57,274 bases of DNA. Origin: Leuconostoc palmae. Its GTDB lineage: Bacteria; Bacillota; Bacilli; Lactobacillales; Lactobacillaceae. Location: positions 1 to 57,274 of the forward strand of contig NZ_BPKZ01000009.1 in NCBI RefSeq assembly GCF_019656075.1. The letters are read 5' to 3'. This document shows positions 27,266 through 37,133 of the stretch, piece by piece. The notes under the pieces are model-generated. The model did not search any database and had not been told where the DNA came from. It saw nothing but the letters and a program-made list of their open reading frames with translations. The number at the start of each line of letters is the position of its first letter. The stretch's first letter is position 1. The position numbers and the translations under genes are program-made.

Positions 27266-27294
27266 ATTGTAAACGCTTGCACCTTAATTGTCAA
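27266..27294 (-). promoter_or_regulatory. Promoter of the MFS (and probably gtfA) transcript
   Basis: TTGACA (27289-27294), a 17-bp spacer and TACAAT (27266-27271). The start of transcription would be near 27259, giving a 5' UTR of about 70 nt that contains the palindromic operator. Confidence 0.85.
27267..27281. promoter_or_regulatory. cre site (CcpA) overlapping the -10 box
   Basis: TTGTAAACGCTTGCA fits the cre consensus WTGNAANCGNWNNCA at every position. It overlaps the -10 box and spacer, which predicts repression by CcpA with HPr-Ser-P when glucose is present. Confidence 0.85.
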
Positions 27295-27425
27295 ACGTTT
27301 TTCATTATGAAAAAATAACATTTTGTTTTCAGTAATTTTCATTAATTTTTCAATACACTTCTGCACAGCTTTTAGACTACTTTATTAGAAAAAAATATAT
27401 AAAATTAACTTTTAAAAAATCTAAA

Positions 27426-27457
27426 GAAAAAAGGATAAACTTGTACAAGTTTATCCT
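27426..27457 (-). terminator. trxB terminator
   Basis: The palindrome AGGATAAACTTG/CAAGTTTATCCT (27432-27457) is followed by a T run on the minus strand. Confidence 0.9.
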
Positions 27458-27464
27458 AATAAAA

Positions 27465-28415
27465 CTAGGCTGTTTCTTCAATAGAAGCATTTAAATTACT
27501 AATATAATTATAAACACCCTGGCCTGCTATGCCACCATCACCAACAGCTGTTGTAATTTGACGTAAATCTTTAGCTCGAACATCACCTACAGCAAACACA
27601 CCAGGTATTTTAGTTTGCATTTTATTGTCAGTTATAATCCAACCATCTTGATCAGTTATGCCCAATTTTTCAAATGCTTGTGTATTTGCTTTCAAACCAA
27701 CGTAGATAAAAATTCCGCTTGCATCAATATGTGTCACATCATTTGTTTGATTATCTATAACATTGATGCCCGTCATCTTATCTTCATCACCGGTAATTTC
27801 AACAACTTCTGTATGCCACTTAAACGCCATTTTTTCATTATTAAAAGCACGATCTTGTATTATCTGTTGTGCTCTCAAAGTATCACGTCGATGAAGCACT
27901 GTTACAGATTTAGCTAAATTAGTTAGATAAAGTCCTTCTTCAATAGCTGAATCACCACCACCAACTACGACAACATTTTCATCTTTAAAGAAAGCACCAT
28001 CACAGACTGAACAGTAACTAACCCCTTTACCTTGGTATGTTTCTTCACCATCAACACCTAAATGAGTATGCTCAGACCCTGTAGCAATAATAATCGCTTT
28101 TGTTTCGTAATCACCAGAATCAGTGTGTACAATTTTACTACCAGTTTCTACCTCAATATTTTCAACCGTTCCAAAGGCATATTCAGCACCAAATTTAGTT
28201 GATGAACTATACATTTTTTCGGCTAACTCAGGTCCCATAATATTATCAAATCCAGGATAATTTTCTACTTCTGCGGTATTATTCATTTGTCCGCCATAAA
28301 TACCTTGATCTAACATCACTACTGAAAGATTAGCTCTAGAAGCATAAGTAGCTGCTGTCATTCCTGCTGGTCCTGCCCCAATTACTACGACATCATAATA
28401 CTTTGTATCAGACAT
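27465..28415 (-). CDS. trxB: Thioredoxin reductase
   Basis: NADPH-dependent flavoprotein that reduces thioredoxin. Motifs are VVIGAGPAGMTAATYASRAN (FAD), the redox pair CSVCDGAFF, VVVGGGDSAIEEGLYL (NADPH) and GVFAVGDVRAKDLRQITTAVGDG. It is 316 residues, and GAGG precedes the ATG. It is last in the cluster yvlD-like, hprK, gpsA, galU, trxB. Confidence 0.97.
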   Translation of the reverse strand: MSDTKYYDVVVIGAGPAGMTAATYASRANLSVVMLDQGIYGGQMNNTAEVENYPGFDNIMGPELAEKMYSSSTKFGAEYAFGTVENIEVETGSKIVHTDSGDYETKAIIIATGSEHTHLGVDGEETYQGKGVSYCSVCDGAFFKDENVVVVGGGDSAIEEGLYLTNLAKSVTVLHRRDTLRAQQIIQDRAFNNEKMAFKWHTEVVEITGDEDKMTGINVIDNQTNDVTHIDASGIFIYVGLKANTQAFEKLGITDQDGWIITDNKMQTKIPGVFAVGDVRAKDLRQITTAVGDGGIAGQGVYNYISNLNASIEETA

Positions 28416-28484
28416 GTTATCAGCCTCATTTCACTTACTTTTTATTAACAACATTCTACACGTTATTTACTAATTTGTCGAATG

Positions 28485-29357
28485 TTATAATTTTGATGCC
28501 AATTCTTTGATGTAGGCACGTAATTGATCTTTTATCTGAGTATGTTTCAAACCAAACTCAATATTTGTTTTTAAAAATCCAATTTTTGAACCAATATCAT
28601 AACGGCTCCCCTTAAACTGATGAGCGTAAACATGTTGACGATTATTCAATGAATCAATTGCATCAGTTAACTGAATTTCATTGCCTTTACCTGGTTTTGT
28701 ATTTTCTAATTCTTCAAAAATTTCAGGTGTGAGTAAATAACGTCCAATAATAGCTAAATCAGACGGTGCATCTTCGGGTTTTGGTTTTTCAACAAAAGAC
28801 TTCACTCTAAATAGACCATCGGAGGCTTCTGCGGCTGGATCAATTACCCCATATTCAGAAACTTGATTATGTGGTACTTTCATCACGGCTAATGTTGACT
28901 CTCCTGTTTCTTCATAGCGCTCAATGAGTTGTTTGGTCAAAGGGACATCATCTTCCATTAAATCATCACCAAGTAACACAACAAAAGGTTCATCACCAAT
29001 GAATGCTTTTGCTGTTAGGACCGCATCCCCTAACCCTTTAGGATGAGACTGTCTGATAAAGTACGTGTTAATATCAGTTGTTTCTTCAACGACTTTTAAT
29101 AGTGCATCCTTACCTTTGTCTCTTAAATTATTTTCAAGTTCCGGATTTGAATCAAAATGATCTTCAATTGAACGCTTAGACTTTCCGTCAACAATAACAA
29201 TATCTTCAATGCCAGAAGCAATAGCTTCACGTACAATGTACTCAATAGTTGGTGTGTCAACTATTGGTAGCATTTCCTTAGCCAAAGCTTTTGTGGCAGG
29301 CAAAAAACGTGTTCCTAATCCTGCTGCTGGAATAATTGCTTTACGTACTGGTTTCAT
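28485..29357 (-). CDS. galU: UTP--glucose-1-phosphate uridylyltransferase
   Basis: Makes UDP-glucose from glucose-1-phosphate and UTP for cell-wall and exopolysaccharide precursors. Motifs are [25 protein letters not shown] (split in signature form), [17 protein letters not shown]-like [27 protein letters not shown] and [13 protein letters not shown]. It is 290 residues, the usual length. It is the second consumer of glucose-1-phosphate in this window. Confidence 0.96.
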   Translation of the reverse strand: MKPVRKAIIPAAGLGTRFLPATKALAKEMLPIVDTPTIEYIVREAIASGIEDIVIVDGKSKRSIEDHFDSNPELENNLRDKGKDALLKVVEETTDINTYFIRQSHPKGLGDAVLTAKAFIGDEPFVVLLGDDLMEDDVPLTKQLIERYEETGESTLAVMKVPHNQVSEYGVIDPAAEASDGLFRVKSFVEKPKPEDAPSDLAIIGRYLLTPEIFEELENTKPGKGNEIQLTDAIDSLNNRQHVYAHQFKGSRYDIGSKIGFLKTNIEFGLKHTQIKDQLRAYIKELASKL

Positions 29358-29391
29358 GTGTACTTTCTCTCTTTCTATATACCAAATAAAA

Positions 29392-30402
29392 TTAATCTTC
29401 TGATTTTAATGGACGTTGCATTAAATCATCAATAGCCTCTTTAAGTGCTTTATTCTCATACAATACTTGGTAAATAGCTGTTGTTATCGGCATGTCTATT
29501 TGATGTTGTTGTGCAAAATCATATACCGCTTTTGTTGTATTAACCCCTTCAATTACCATACCCATATCTCTGGATACTTCTTGCAAAGATTTTCCTTGTC
29601 CTAAACCAACCCCCGCACGATAATTACGCGAATTGGGAGACATGCCTGTTACAATTAAATCACCTATACCAGCTAATTCGTACAGAGTCTTTTCTTGCGC
29701 GCCCATAGCTACCCCCAACTGTCTCATTTCGACTAAACTTCGCGTAATCAAGGCTGCTTGAGCATTCGCGCCATATCCTAATCCTATTAAAGCCCCTGAA
29801 CCAATAGCAATAATATTTTTTAAAGCTGCAAAGAGCTCTGAACCAAGTAAATCATTGTTGGTGTATGCTCTAAAACTATCGTTAGATAATACTGTTTGTA
29901 ACAGTTTTGCAGCACGCAAATCACTACTTGCAATTGATACTGCTGTTAAATCATGCTTGATGACATCTTCTGCGTGTGACGGCCCTGAAACCACAACTAG
30001 TGATGTTCGATAACTAGCATCGATCTCTTCTTCCAACATTTCTGAAATACGCTTATAGGTTCCTTGCTCCAGACCCTTTGTTGCATGGGCCAGGATAACT
30101 TTATGATTTAATTGCCTAAGCACTTCATTTAAACGCTGAGAAACTTCTCTGACTGCTTTTGTTGGTACAACACTTAACACAATTTCTGATTGGTCAACAG
30201 CAATTTTCATATCATAAGTAGCTCTTATGTTAGAAGAAAGATTAGCATTGGGTAAATACTTTTTATTGGTATGATGGGTGTTAATTTCATTTACTTGTTC
30301 TTCTTTATGTGACCACAAATAGACGTCATGACCATTTTCTGCTGCTGTATTTGCAAGCGCTGTTCCCCATGATCCCGCACCTAGAACTGCTATTTTAGTC
30401 AT
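29392..30402 (-). CDS. gpsA: Glycerol-3-phosphate dehydrogenase [NAD(P)+]
   Basis: Reduces dihydroxyacetone phosphate to sn-glycerol-3-phosphate for phospholipid synthesis. Motifs are [21 protein letters not shown], the catalytic Lys in [20 protein letters not shown], and [20 protein letters not shown]. It is 336 residues. The ATG at 30402 with GGAG 8 nt upstream overlaps hprK by 8 bp; the longer ORF start is rejected. In many relatives lgt stands between hprK and gpsA; here it is absent. Confidence 0.96.
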   Translation of the reverse strand: MTKIAVLGAGSWGTALANTAAENGHDVYLWSHKEEQVNEINTHHTNKKYLPNANLSSNIRATYDMKIAVDQSEIVLSVVPTKAVREVSQRLNEVLRQLNHKVILAHATKGLEQGTYKRISEMLEEEIDASYRTSLVVVSGPSHAEDVIKHDLTAVSIASSDLRAAKLLQTVLSNDSFRAYTNNDLLGSELFAALKNIIAIGSGALIGLGYGANAQAALITRSLVEMRQLGVAMGAQEKTLYELAGIGDLIVTGMSPNSRNYRAGVGLGQGKSLQEVSRDMGMVIEGVNTTKAVYDFAQQHQIDMPITTAIYQVLYENKALKEAIDDLMQRPLKSED

Positions 30403-31357
30403 TTTTGTTCTCCAAGTCACGTTTTTCGTTTTTTTTCATCTCAACAGTCATTCTTTCCTCGAGCGTTTTCAATGCATCAATACCCATATTAGCAGTTCTA
30501 AATTTAACAGCAGCTGCATCAATAACACTCGCTGTATTACGTCCTGGTGTTACTGGTACAACCATTCGTTTTAATTTAACACCAAGAATTTCCAATGTAT
30601 CATTATCATTACCTAGGCGATCAAAATTTTGTTCCCCTATTTTTCCATTTGACAAATGAATATTTAATGCAATTGTCGCATGTGATCTGACCGAAACAGC
30701 CCCGTAAACTTGTTGGACATCAATAATACCAACACCACGAATCTCCATCATATTACGTAAAACACCGTTTGGTTCTCCAATTAATCGTCCTTCATCTTCT
30801 TGGTAAATATCAACTCGATCATCAGCAACGAGACGTGCTTTATCTTGTTGTATGAGTTCAAGTGCTGCTTCTGTCTTACCTATACCTGCATCGCCAGTTA
30901 TGAGAACGCCTAGGCCATGTACATCAATCAATACGCCATGTACATTTTCTCTAGGTGCAAGTTGTCCACCCAAGTAATAAGTCATATTTGATAAAATCCG
31001 TGAAGATGTTAATGTAGATGTCAATATAGGTATTTGCGCTTCCTCTGCAGCTGCTTTTAATTCATCACTGATAGATAGCCCAGTTGAAACAACAAATGCT
31101 GGTGTCGTCTCTTCTGCCATTCGACGATAAATCATACGTAATTCATCATGGCTCATTCTTTCCGAAAAAGATGTTTCAGTAATTCCTAATAATTGTATGC
31201 GCTCTGGTGCGTAGTAATTGAAATACCCTGTCATCTCTAAGCCTGGCCTAGAAATATCAGAAGTTGTAATAGGCCGATTCAAATAATTTTCGCCAGTCAC
31301 TACTTCTAATCTTGTATTTTCCACAAGTTGTTTTACTGTTACTGAATTTTGTGCCAT
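30395..31357 (-). CDS. hprK: HPr kinase/phosphorylase
   Basis: Phosphorylates HPr on Ser46 when sugar is plentiful and removes that phosphate when it is not, controlling CcpA. The Walker A is GDAGIGKTEAALELI, where most relatives have GDSG[IV]GKSE. The HPrK signature is MEIRGVGIIDVQQVYG and LVADDRVDIYQ provides the acidic loop. It is 320 residues. Two bp separate it from the YvlD-like gene upstream and it overlaps gpsA downstream. Confidence 0.96.
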   Translation of the reverse strand: MAQNSVTVKQLVENTRLEVVTGENYLNRPITTSDISRPGLEMTGYFNYYAPERIQLLGITETSFSERMSHDELRMIYRRMAEETTPAFVVSTGLSISDELKAAAEEAQIPILTSTLTSSRILSNMTYYLGGQLAPRENVHGVLIDVHGLGVLITGDAGIGKTEAALELIQQDKARLVADDRVDIYQEDEGRLIGEPNGVLRNMMEIRGVGIIDVQQVYGAVSVRSHATIALNIHLSNGKIGEQNFDRLGNDNDTLEILGVKLKRMVVPVTPGRNTASVIDAAAVKFRTANMGIDALKTLEERMTVEMKKNEKRDLENKND

Positions 31358-31359
31358 AT

Positions 31360-31713
31360 TTATCTTCCTGAATTCATGTAAACATCAGTTGTTAAAATAC
31401 TATTAACAATTGATAATACAATTGCTGTTAATATTGCCCATCCAAATCCGGCAAAGTCAAAACCACCGATGAGAGAGGCTGTCATTTCTAACATCATCGC
31501 ATTAATAACAATCGTAAACAAACCAAAAGTTACAATAGTAAGCGGTAACGTTAAAATTAAAATAATAGGTTTGATGATTGTATTTAAAATTGATAATAAT
31601 AACGCTGCACCTAGTGCCGTAAGCCAATTCATTACCCTAAAGCCTTCTGGAAATAGGGCTGAAATAACTAAAAACACGAGCATTGTAGTTGCTAATCTAG
31701 CAGCAAATCGCAT
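31360..31713 (-). CDS. YvlD/phage-holin-family-4-like membrane protein
   Basis: A 117-residue protein with four hydrophobic helices (LATTMLVFLVISALFP; ALLLSILNTIIKPIILILTL; IVTFGLFTIVINAMMLEMTA; FGWAILTAIVLSIVNSIL). The N.IIKP.I..L.LP...T.GLF signature is that of YvlD-like proteins, which have an envelope role but are not lytic holins. The ATG at 31713 has GGGAGG 7 nt upstream. It is first in the hprK operon, a common arrangement in lactobacilli. Confidence 0.88.
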   Translation of the reverse strand: MRFAARLATTMLVFLVISALFPEGFRVMNWLTALGAALLLSILNTIIKPIILILTLPLTIVTFGLFTIVINAMMLEMTASLIGGFDFAGFGWAILTAIVLSIVNSILTTDVYMNSGR

Positions 31714-31758
31714 ATTTGAGCCTCCCATTTAAAAATTGTAAGCGGTTTAAATATTGAT

Positions 31759-31787
31759 ATTATGCAGTTCTTATTTATGCTTAACAA
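31759..31787 (-). promoter_or_regulatory. Promoter of the yvlD-hprK-gpsA-galU-trxB operon
   Basis: TTGTTA (31782-31787), a 17-bp spacer and CATAAT (31759-31764), 45 bp upstream of the first gene. A second TGGTATAAT box lies at 31793-31801. A near-cre (TTGTAAGCGGTTTAA, 31737-31751) misses the conserved C and is not called. Confidence 0.6.
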
Positions 31788-31828
31788 ATACATTATACCA
31801 AATAATGAACCTTATGAAATCATGAAAT

Positions 31829-31858
31829 AAAAAAAAGACTAAACTCATGTTTAATCTT
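31829..31858 (-). terminator. phoU terminator
   Basis: AAGATTAAAC-ATGA-GTTTAGTCTT on the minus strand is followed by eight T; it closes the pst operon. Confidence 0.85.
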
Positions 31859-31886
31859 TTCATACTATTATCTATTTGCAACAAAT

Positions 31887-32561
31887 TTAAATAAAGTAGT
31901 TATATCCTGGATTTAATTCGATGATTTTACCTGTTCGCTTATAAACAATCCATTCTGCAATATCTGTTGTATAATCACCAATACGCTTAAGATATCCTGC
32001 AATAACCAAGTAGTCTGCTGCGGAATCAACTAATTCGGAATCTTCCTTCATGCCATTAACTGAATCTGAGCGTACTTTGGCTGCACGTTGAGATAACGAA
32101 TGATTTTCATCAGCGATAGCTTCAGCCCCTAGCGCATCATTTTTGATGTAATATCCCATGACTGTTGAAACCATCTGGGCAACTTGTGTCCCCATTTCAC
32201 CTAATTCTTTTTCAATACTTGCCATGTGTTTGGTTCCTTTAACACGGATTGTTGAATTGGCTATATTTCTTGCTTGGTCTCCCATTCGTTCAAGAACAGA
32301 AACAGCTTTTAAAATCGTCACAATTTCACGTAAATCTGTTGTGACTGGCTGATATAACGCTATCATTTCAAAAGTTTTCTTTTCAATTGCTGCTTCACGT
32401 TCATTAATTTGATGATCATTATCTAAAATAGCTTTCGCACCTTCACGATCATGATCCACAAATGATTGCACTGATTTTTCGATGGTTTGCGCAACCAACA
32501 TCCCCATCTCAGTAAAAGAATTGTCTAGATCGGCTAATTCTTCATCAAATAATCGACGCAT
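31887..32561 (-). CDS. phoU: Phosphate signalling protein PhoU
   Basis: A 224-residue helical protein made of two PhoU repeats (EMGMLVAQTIEKSVQSF with LERMGDQARNIANS; TQVAQMVSTVMGYY with LKRIGDYTTDIAEW). The E/D-x-x-x-D metal-binding motifs are visible in each. It links the Pst transporter state to the PhoR kinase and restrains uptake. It is the last gene of the pst operon. Confidence 0.95.
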   Translation of the reverse strand: MRRLFDEELADLDNSFTEMGMLVAQTIEKSVQSFVDHDREGAKAILDNDHQINEREAAIEKKTFEMIALYQPVTTDLREIVTILKAVSVLERMGDQARNIANSTIRVKGTKHMASIEKELGEMGTQVAQMVSTVMGYYIKNDALGAEAIADENHSLSQRAAKVRSDSVNGMKEDSELVDSAADYLVIAGYLKRIGDYTTDIAEWIVYKRTGKIIELNPGYNYFI

Positions 32562-32598
32562 ATTTTTTTCTCCTCTTCAACTATAACTATTAATGTTA

Positions 32599-33369
32599 CT
32601 ATCCAAATCGACCACTAATGTAATCTTGCGTTTCTTGTCTCTTAGGATCCAAGAAAATATGTCTTGTTGAATCCACTTCAATTAAATTACCACTCAAGAA
32701 AAATGCCGTCCTGTCTGATAGTCTTGAAGCTTGAGACATAGAATGGGTTACTATAATCATAGCGTAATCATTTCTTAAATTCATCAAGGTTTCTTCAATA
32801 TTGTGACTTGATACCGGATCCAAAGCTGAAGTTGGTTCATCAAGTAGCAATAAATCTGGAGAGGTTGCCAATACACGTGCAATCGAAACACGTTGTTGTT
32901 GCCCACCCGACAACCCTAATGCTGATTTATGCAAATCATCTTTTACTTCATCCCAAACAGAGGATTGTCTCAAAGCTTTTTCAACAGCTTCATCTAGTAC
33001 AACTTTATCTTTAACGCCTGCTAATCTCAAGCCAAAAATGACATTCTCGTAAATTGAAAAAGGAAAAGGATTAGGTTGTTGGAAAACCATCCCAATGCGT
33101 TTTCTCAACTCCACTGTATCTGTAGTAGGAGCATATATATCAGTCCCATTGAAATCAAATGTTCCTGTCACAGTAATATTATCTTCCAAATCATGCATAC
33201 GATTTAATGCACGTAAGTAAGTTGATTTACCTGAACCAGATGGTCCAATTAAAGCTGTTATTCCCTTTTCAGGGAAAGTAAGATTGATGCCATGTAATGC
33301 TTCTTTCTGACCATACCATAACTTGACGTCACGCGTTTCAAGAATATTTTTTTGTGTCGTATCTGTCAT
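32599..33369 (-). CDS. pstB: Phosphate ABC transporter ATP-binding protein PstB (copy 1)
   Basis: A 256-residue ABC ATPase. Walker A is [18 protein letters not shown], the Q-loop [16 protein letters not shown], the signature [16 protein letters not shown], Walker [15 protein letters not shown] and the switch His VTHSMSQA. The RALNRMHDL segment is PstB-specific. It overlaps the other PstB by 4 bp (ATGA). Two PstB copies are common in Lactobacillales and may form a heterodimer. Confidence 0.95.
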   Translation of the reverse strand: MTDTTQKNILETRDVKLWYGQKEALHGINLTFPEKGITALIGPSGSGKSTYLRALNRMHDLEDNITVTGTFDFNGTDIYAPTTDTVELRKRIGMVFQQPNPFPFSIYENVIFGLRLAGVKDKVVLDEAVEKALRQSSVWDEVKDDLHKSALGLSGGQQQRVSIARVLATSPDLLLLDEPTSALDPVSSHNIEETLMNLRNDYAMIIVTHSMSQASRLSDRTAFFLSGNLIEVDSTRHIFLDPKRQETQDYISGRFG

Positions 33370-34205
33370 CCGAAGTTCCCCGATATATAATCATTAGTTA
33401 ATGCCACTTTAGGTCTTGTAAATATTTTACGTGTCAGATCATATTCGATGACTTTACCCATGTGGAAAAACGCTGTATAATCACTGATTCTAGCTGCTTG
33501 TTGCATGTTATGCGTGACAATAATAATTGTATATTTATTCTTTAATTCAAGTAACGTATCTTCAACTTGAGAAGAAGATATTGGATCCAAAGCACTGGAA
33601 GGTTCATCAAGTAACAATATATCCGGCTTCAATGCTAATGCTCTAGCAATTACTAAACGTTGTGCCTGTCCACCAGATAATGCCAATGCTGACTTATTGA
33701 GTTCATCTTTTACTTCATCCCATAAAGCTGCTTGTTTCAAACTCGTTTCAACAATTTCATCTAATTCTTGTTTAGAGGTTGTTCCCCTCTGTGTCAAAGC
33801 AAACGTAATATTATTATAAATCGATTTAGCAAAAGGATTAGGCCGTTGAAACACCATTCCGATATGCCGGCGCATTTCATAAACATCGATTGCTTTTGTA
33901 TTAATGTCGACACCTCGATACATGATATTGCCTTTAACAGTAGCAACTCCATCATTCATTCGATTAAGTGATCGTAAAAATGTTGATTTTCCTGAACCAG
34001 AAGCACCAATGAGACTTGTTATTTTGTAACGCTCAAATGATAGATCTCCTTCACTCAACGCTAAGTTATCTCCATAATAAACCTGTAAATTTTTAGTTGA
34101 TAAAGCAATTTCATGCTTTTCGGAAGGCATATCGTAAATAAATCGTTCTGGGGCATTTTCAGGAATAAATTCACTTACTGGTTTTAGTTCAATATTATTA
34201 ACCAT
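33366..34205 (-). CDS. pstB: Phosphate ABC transporter ATP-binding protein PstB (copy 2)
   Basis: A 279-residue ABC ATPase with a longer N-terminus ([20 protein letters not shown]) than copy 1. Walker A is [18 protein letters not shown], the Q-loop [16 protein letters not shown], the signature [16 protein letters not shown] and Walker [15 protein letters not shown]. The ATG at 34205 with GGAG 6 nt upstream is chosen; the ORF extension to 34247 has no ribosome binding site. It follows pstA in the operon. Confidence 0.95.
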   Translation of the reverse strand: MVNNIELKPVSEFIPENAPERFIYDMPSEKHEIALSTKNLQVYYGDNLALSEGDLSFERYKITSLIGASGSGKSTFLRSLNRMNDGVATVKGNIMYRGVDINTKAIDVYEMRRHIGMVFQRPNPFAKSIYNNITFALTQRGTTSKQELDEIVETSLKQAALWDEVKDELNKSALALSGGQAQRLVIARALALKPDILLLDEPSSALDPISSSQVEDTLLELKNKYTIIIVTHNMQQAARISDYTAFFHMGKVIEYDLTRKIFTRPKVALTNDYISGNFG

Positions 34206-34281
34206 TTTTTCTCCATAAATTCTATCAGAAATTATTTTTAACGCCATTCAACACATAATTTTAATATGACTCTTAACTTAA

Positions 34282-35166
34282 TTAAGCACTTGTCAACTTT
34301 TTGTGTAATTTAGCACCAATTTTACGTGCACTAAAGTTAAAGATTAATACAACAATAATCAAAACAGCCGAAGCACCAGCTGAAACGGCACTCAAATCTG
34401 GCATAATACCTTCTGAATTAATTTTCCAAATGTGTACAGCTAAAGTTTCTGCAGGTCGCATCGGATTTAGTGGACTTGCAATATTAAATGGATTCCAGTC
34501 ACCAAAATTTAGCGCTGGCGCAGATTGTCCAGCTGTATAAATCAAAGCCGCAGCTTCACCAAAGACACGTCCAGCAGATAGCACAACTCCAGTAACAATT
34601 GAAGGAACAGCTGCAGGTAAAATAACATGGATGACTGTTTCCCAGCGTGATAAACCTAAAGCTGATCCTGCTTCTCGTTGTAGATTAGGAATCTGGGCTA
34701 AACTCGTTTCTATTGATCGTGTTAACAATGGTAAGTTGAATATTGTTAATGCAACAGCTCCAGACAAAATAGAAAAACCAAAATGAAATTTAACAACAAA
34801 TAATAAGAAACCAAACAAACCAACAACAACTGAAGGTAACGAACTCAGTATTTCAATTGCCGTTCTAACGATCGTTGTAAACCTGCCTTTATGAGCATAT
34901 TCATTTAAATAGATTGCTGCTCCAAGAGCTATTGGAAAACTAATAGCCATGGCCAATACTAGTAAGTAAAAAGAATTAAACAATTGAATACCAATACCAC
35001 CACCTGCTTCAAATGCTTTGGCTGGTGACGTTAGAAAATGCCAAGACAGATGTGGTACACCACGCACTAATATAAATGCTAGCATTGCTATTAGTATTAA
35101 AGCGACAATACTTGAAATAGCATATATCACGCCAGTAGCTATTTTATCGGAAGTTTTTGCATTCAT
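34282..35166 (-). CDS. pstA: Phosphate ABC transporter permease PstA
   Basis: A 294-residue permease with six helices. Family motifs are GIGIQLFNSFYLLVLAMAIS, SSLPSVVVGLFGFLLFV and the EAA loop EAGSALGLSRWETVIHVILPAAVPSIVTG (quoted in part: LGLSRWETVIHVILP). The start codon overlaps the pstC stop (TAATG). Confidence 0.95.
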   Translation of the reverse strand: MNAKTSDKIATGVIYAISSIVALILIAMLAFILVRGVPHLSWHFLTSPAKAFEAGGGIGIQLFNSFYLLVLAMAISFPIALGAAIYLNEYAHKGRFTTIVRTAIEILSSLPSVVVGLFGFLLFVVKFHFGFSILSGAVALTIFNLPLLTRSIETSLAQIPNLQREAGSALGLSRWETVIHVILPAAVPSIVTGVVLSAGRVFGEAAALIYTAGQSAPALNFGDWNPFNIASPLNPMRPAETLAVHIWKINSEGIMPDLSAVSAGASAVLIIVVLIFNFSARKIGAKLHKKLTSA

Positions 35167-36089
35167 TACTTCATTTCCCCTCTACGTCCAATTGCACGGA
35201 CAATTAAGTTAAATACCAAAGACATTAGTAACAGGATCATCGCTAGCGTCCATAATACATTATTTTGGAGTGAACCCATAACAGTATTTCCAATTCCCAT
35301 GGTCAAAACTGATGTTAATGTTGAGGAAGGTGAAATCAAATTATGTGGCATTAATGCTGCATTACCAATAACCATTTGCACAGCCAAGGCTTCACCAAAG
35401 GCTCTCGCCATTCCAAAAACAATAGCAGTTAAAATGCCTGGCGTTGCTGCTCTAAGTACTACTTTATAAATCATTTGCCAACGTGTTGCGCCAATTGCTA
35501 AAGCTGATTCACGGTAATGCCGAGGTACTGATTTCAAAGTATCCACAGTCATTGAGGTAATTGTAGGCAGTATCATAACAAAAAGTACAATTGTTCCTGA
35601 CAAAATACCAAAACCTGATCCACCAAACACACTTCTGATAAATGGCACCACAACTGTTAATCCAATAAATCCATAAACAACTGAGGGAATACCAACAAGT
35701 AACTCGATAATTGGTTGCATGATTTTAGCCCCGCGCTTTTGCGCAATCTCTGTCATAAATAGTGACGTACCAATTGCAAATGGTGTAGCCACAATAGCCG
35801 CTAAAAATGTAACCAAAAATGAGCCTAAAATCATTGGTAGCGCACCAATATAAGGTTGCTTAGTATGTGGATTGATCACTGATGGATTCCAATTTGTACC
35901 AAATAAGAAATCCGATACACTAACACCATCTTTGAAAAAAGTTGACATACCTCTACTAATAACAAATGCAAAGATTGCAACAACAACAATAACGATTAAA
36001 GCTAATGCTGCTAAACTAACAGCCCGACCCATCGAGTCTTTTTTTGTTGATTCAGATTTCTGAGTCAACTTCTGTGTAATGTTATCCAT
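35166..36089 (-). CDS. pstC: Phosphate ABC transporter permease PstC
   Basis: A 307-residue permease partner of PstA. It has a cytoplasmic N-terminus, then TM1 (LAALALIVIVVVAIFAFVIS), the FLFGTNWNPS motif, PLAIGTS-like TPFAIGTSLFMTEIA, VGIPSVVYGFIGLTVV and the EAA loop ALAIGATRWQMIYKVVLRAA. It follows pstS1 after 112 bp. Confidence 0.95.
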   Translation of the reverse strand: MDNITQKLTQKSESTKKDSMGRAVSLAALALIVIVVVAIFAFVISRGMSTFFKDGVSVSDFLFGTNWNPSVINPHTKQPYIGALPMILGSFLVTFLAAIVATPFAIGTSLFMTEIAQKRGAKIMQPIIELLVGIPSVVYGFIGLTVVVPFIRSVFGGSGFGILSGTIVLFVMILPTITSMTVDTLKSVPRHYRESALAIGATRWQMIYKVVLRAATPGILTAIVFGMARAFGEALAVQMVIGNAALMPHNLISPSSTLTSVLTMGIGNTVMGSLQNNVLWTLAMILLLMSLVFNLIVRAIGRRGEMK

Positions 36090-36201
36090 TTTTTCTCCAA
36101 AGTCTTAACTGGAAACATGTTGCTTGTTTGTTTCCAACATTATTTCTCTTACACTTCAAAATAACTTGAAGTATTATTTTTAATTCAGATAAAGTATAGA
36201 A

Positions 36202-37083
36202 CTATTTTTCAACTACTTGTCCATCTAATTGGCGAACCACATTCATGTCGTGGATAGAAATGTAACCTAACTTAGGGACAAGTGTTTTTTGTATTTTAGG
36301 TGACACTAGATAATCCAAAAATTGTTGTACTGATTTATTCGGGCGACCATTAGTATAGATATGTTCATAGGACCAAATTGGATATTTACCGTTCATCACA
36401 TTGACATTGCTTGGTGCTATACCATTCACTGAGGCAGCAACGACAGATTTATCAATATAACCAAATGACGCATAGGATATTGCCCCAGGTGTTGTTGAAA
36501 CAATTGATCGCACCATACCAGAAGAATCCTGTTCTTGAGCTGATAAACTCTTAAGACCTTTCAATCCCCATTTTTCAAATGTCACCCTCGTTCCAGAACC
36601 CGTTGCGCGATTTATAATCACAATTTTATGATTATTACCACCAATTTGCTTCCAATTCGTGATTTTTCCAGTAAATATATCTTGTAACTGTTTTGTTGTT
36701 AAATTTTCAACACCATTATTTTTATTTAATAGCGGTGCAATACCAACAACTGCTACTTGATGATCAACTAATTTTTTAGCATCGATTCCTTGTTTCTCTT
36801 CTGCAAATACATCAGAATTACCAAGATCAACAGCTCCCTGTGATACTTGGCTTAGACCGGTACCTGTACCACCGCCTTGAACATTGATAAATGTTCCTAG
36901 ATTTTCTTTCGTATATTCTTCACCTGCAGACTCTACAAAAGGTTGTAAAGCTGTTGATCCAACTGCAGTGATAGATACGCCTGAACTGTTCTTTTCGCGC
37001 GTTACATATCCTGTGCCAATCGCTGCAATAATGATTACAACTAAAAATGCAGACACAAACGTTCCGCGATGTGATTTCGACAT
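36202..37083 (-). CDS. pstS: Phosphate-binding protein PstS (copy 1)
   Basis: Extracellular phosphate receptor of the Pst system, 293 residues. Phosphate-site motifs are AVGSTALQPFVESAG, QGGGTGTGLSQVSQG, VDLGNSDVFAEE and INRATGSGTRVTFEKWG. The N-terminus is a hydrophobic helix (VSAFLVVIIIAAIGTGYV) without a lipobox Cys, so it appears membrane-anchored rather than lipidated. The ATG at 37083 has GGGAGG 8 nt upstream. A four-repeat Pho box precedes it. Confidence 0.94.
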   Translation of the reverse strand: MSKSHRGTFVSAFLVVIIIAAIGTGYVTREKNSSGVSITAVGSTALQPFVESAGEEYTKENLGTFINVQGGGTGTGLSQVSQGAVDLGNSDVFAEEKQGIDAKKLVDHQVAVVGIAPLLNKNNGVENLTTKQLQDIFTGKITNWKQIGGNNHKIVIINRATGSGTRVTFEKWGLKGLKSLSAQEQDSSGMVRSIVSTTPGAISYASFGYIDKSVVAASVNGIAPSNVNVMNGKYPIWSYEHIYTNGRPNKSVQQFLDYLVSPKIQKTLVPKLGYISIHDMNVVRQLDGQVVEK

Positions 37084-37133
37084 ATTAATGCCTCCCAAGA
37101 TTTTACTACTACTTCTCTATTATCTTAAAACAA

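Noticed and set aside
27190-27366. N-terminal extension of the MFS protein by 59 residues
   Set aside because: The extension covers the promoter, cre site and palindromic operator, while an AGGAG site stands 7 nt before the ATG at 27189 and the hydrophobic helix starts soon after it.
31360-31713. Phage holin / prophage remnant
   Set aside because: The protein belongs to the YvlD-like group wrongly named holin, and it sits in a conserved housekeeping operon with no phage genes nearby.
31737-31751. cre site upstream of the hprK operon
   Set aside because: TTGTAAGCGGTTTAA lacks the conserved C at position 14 and is not symmetric enough.
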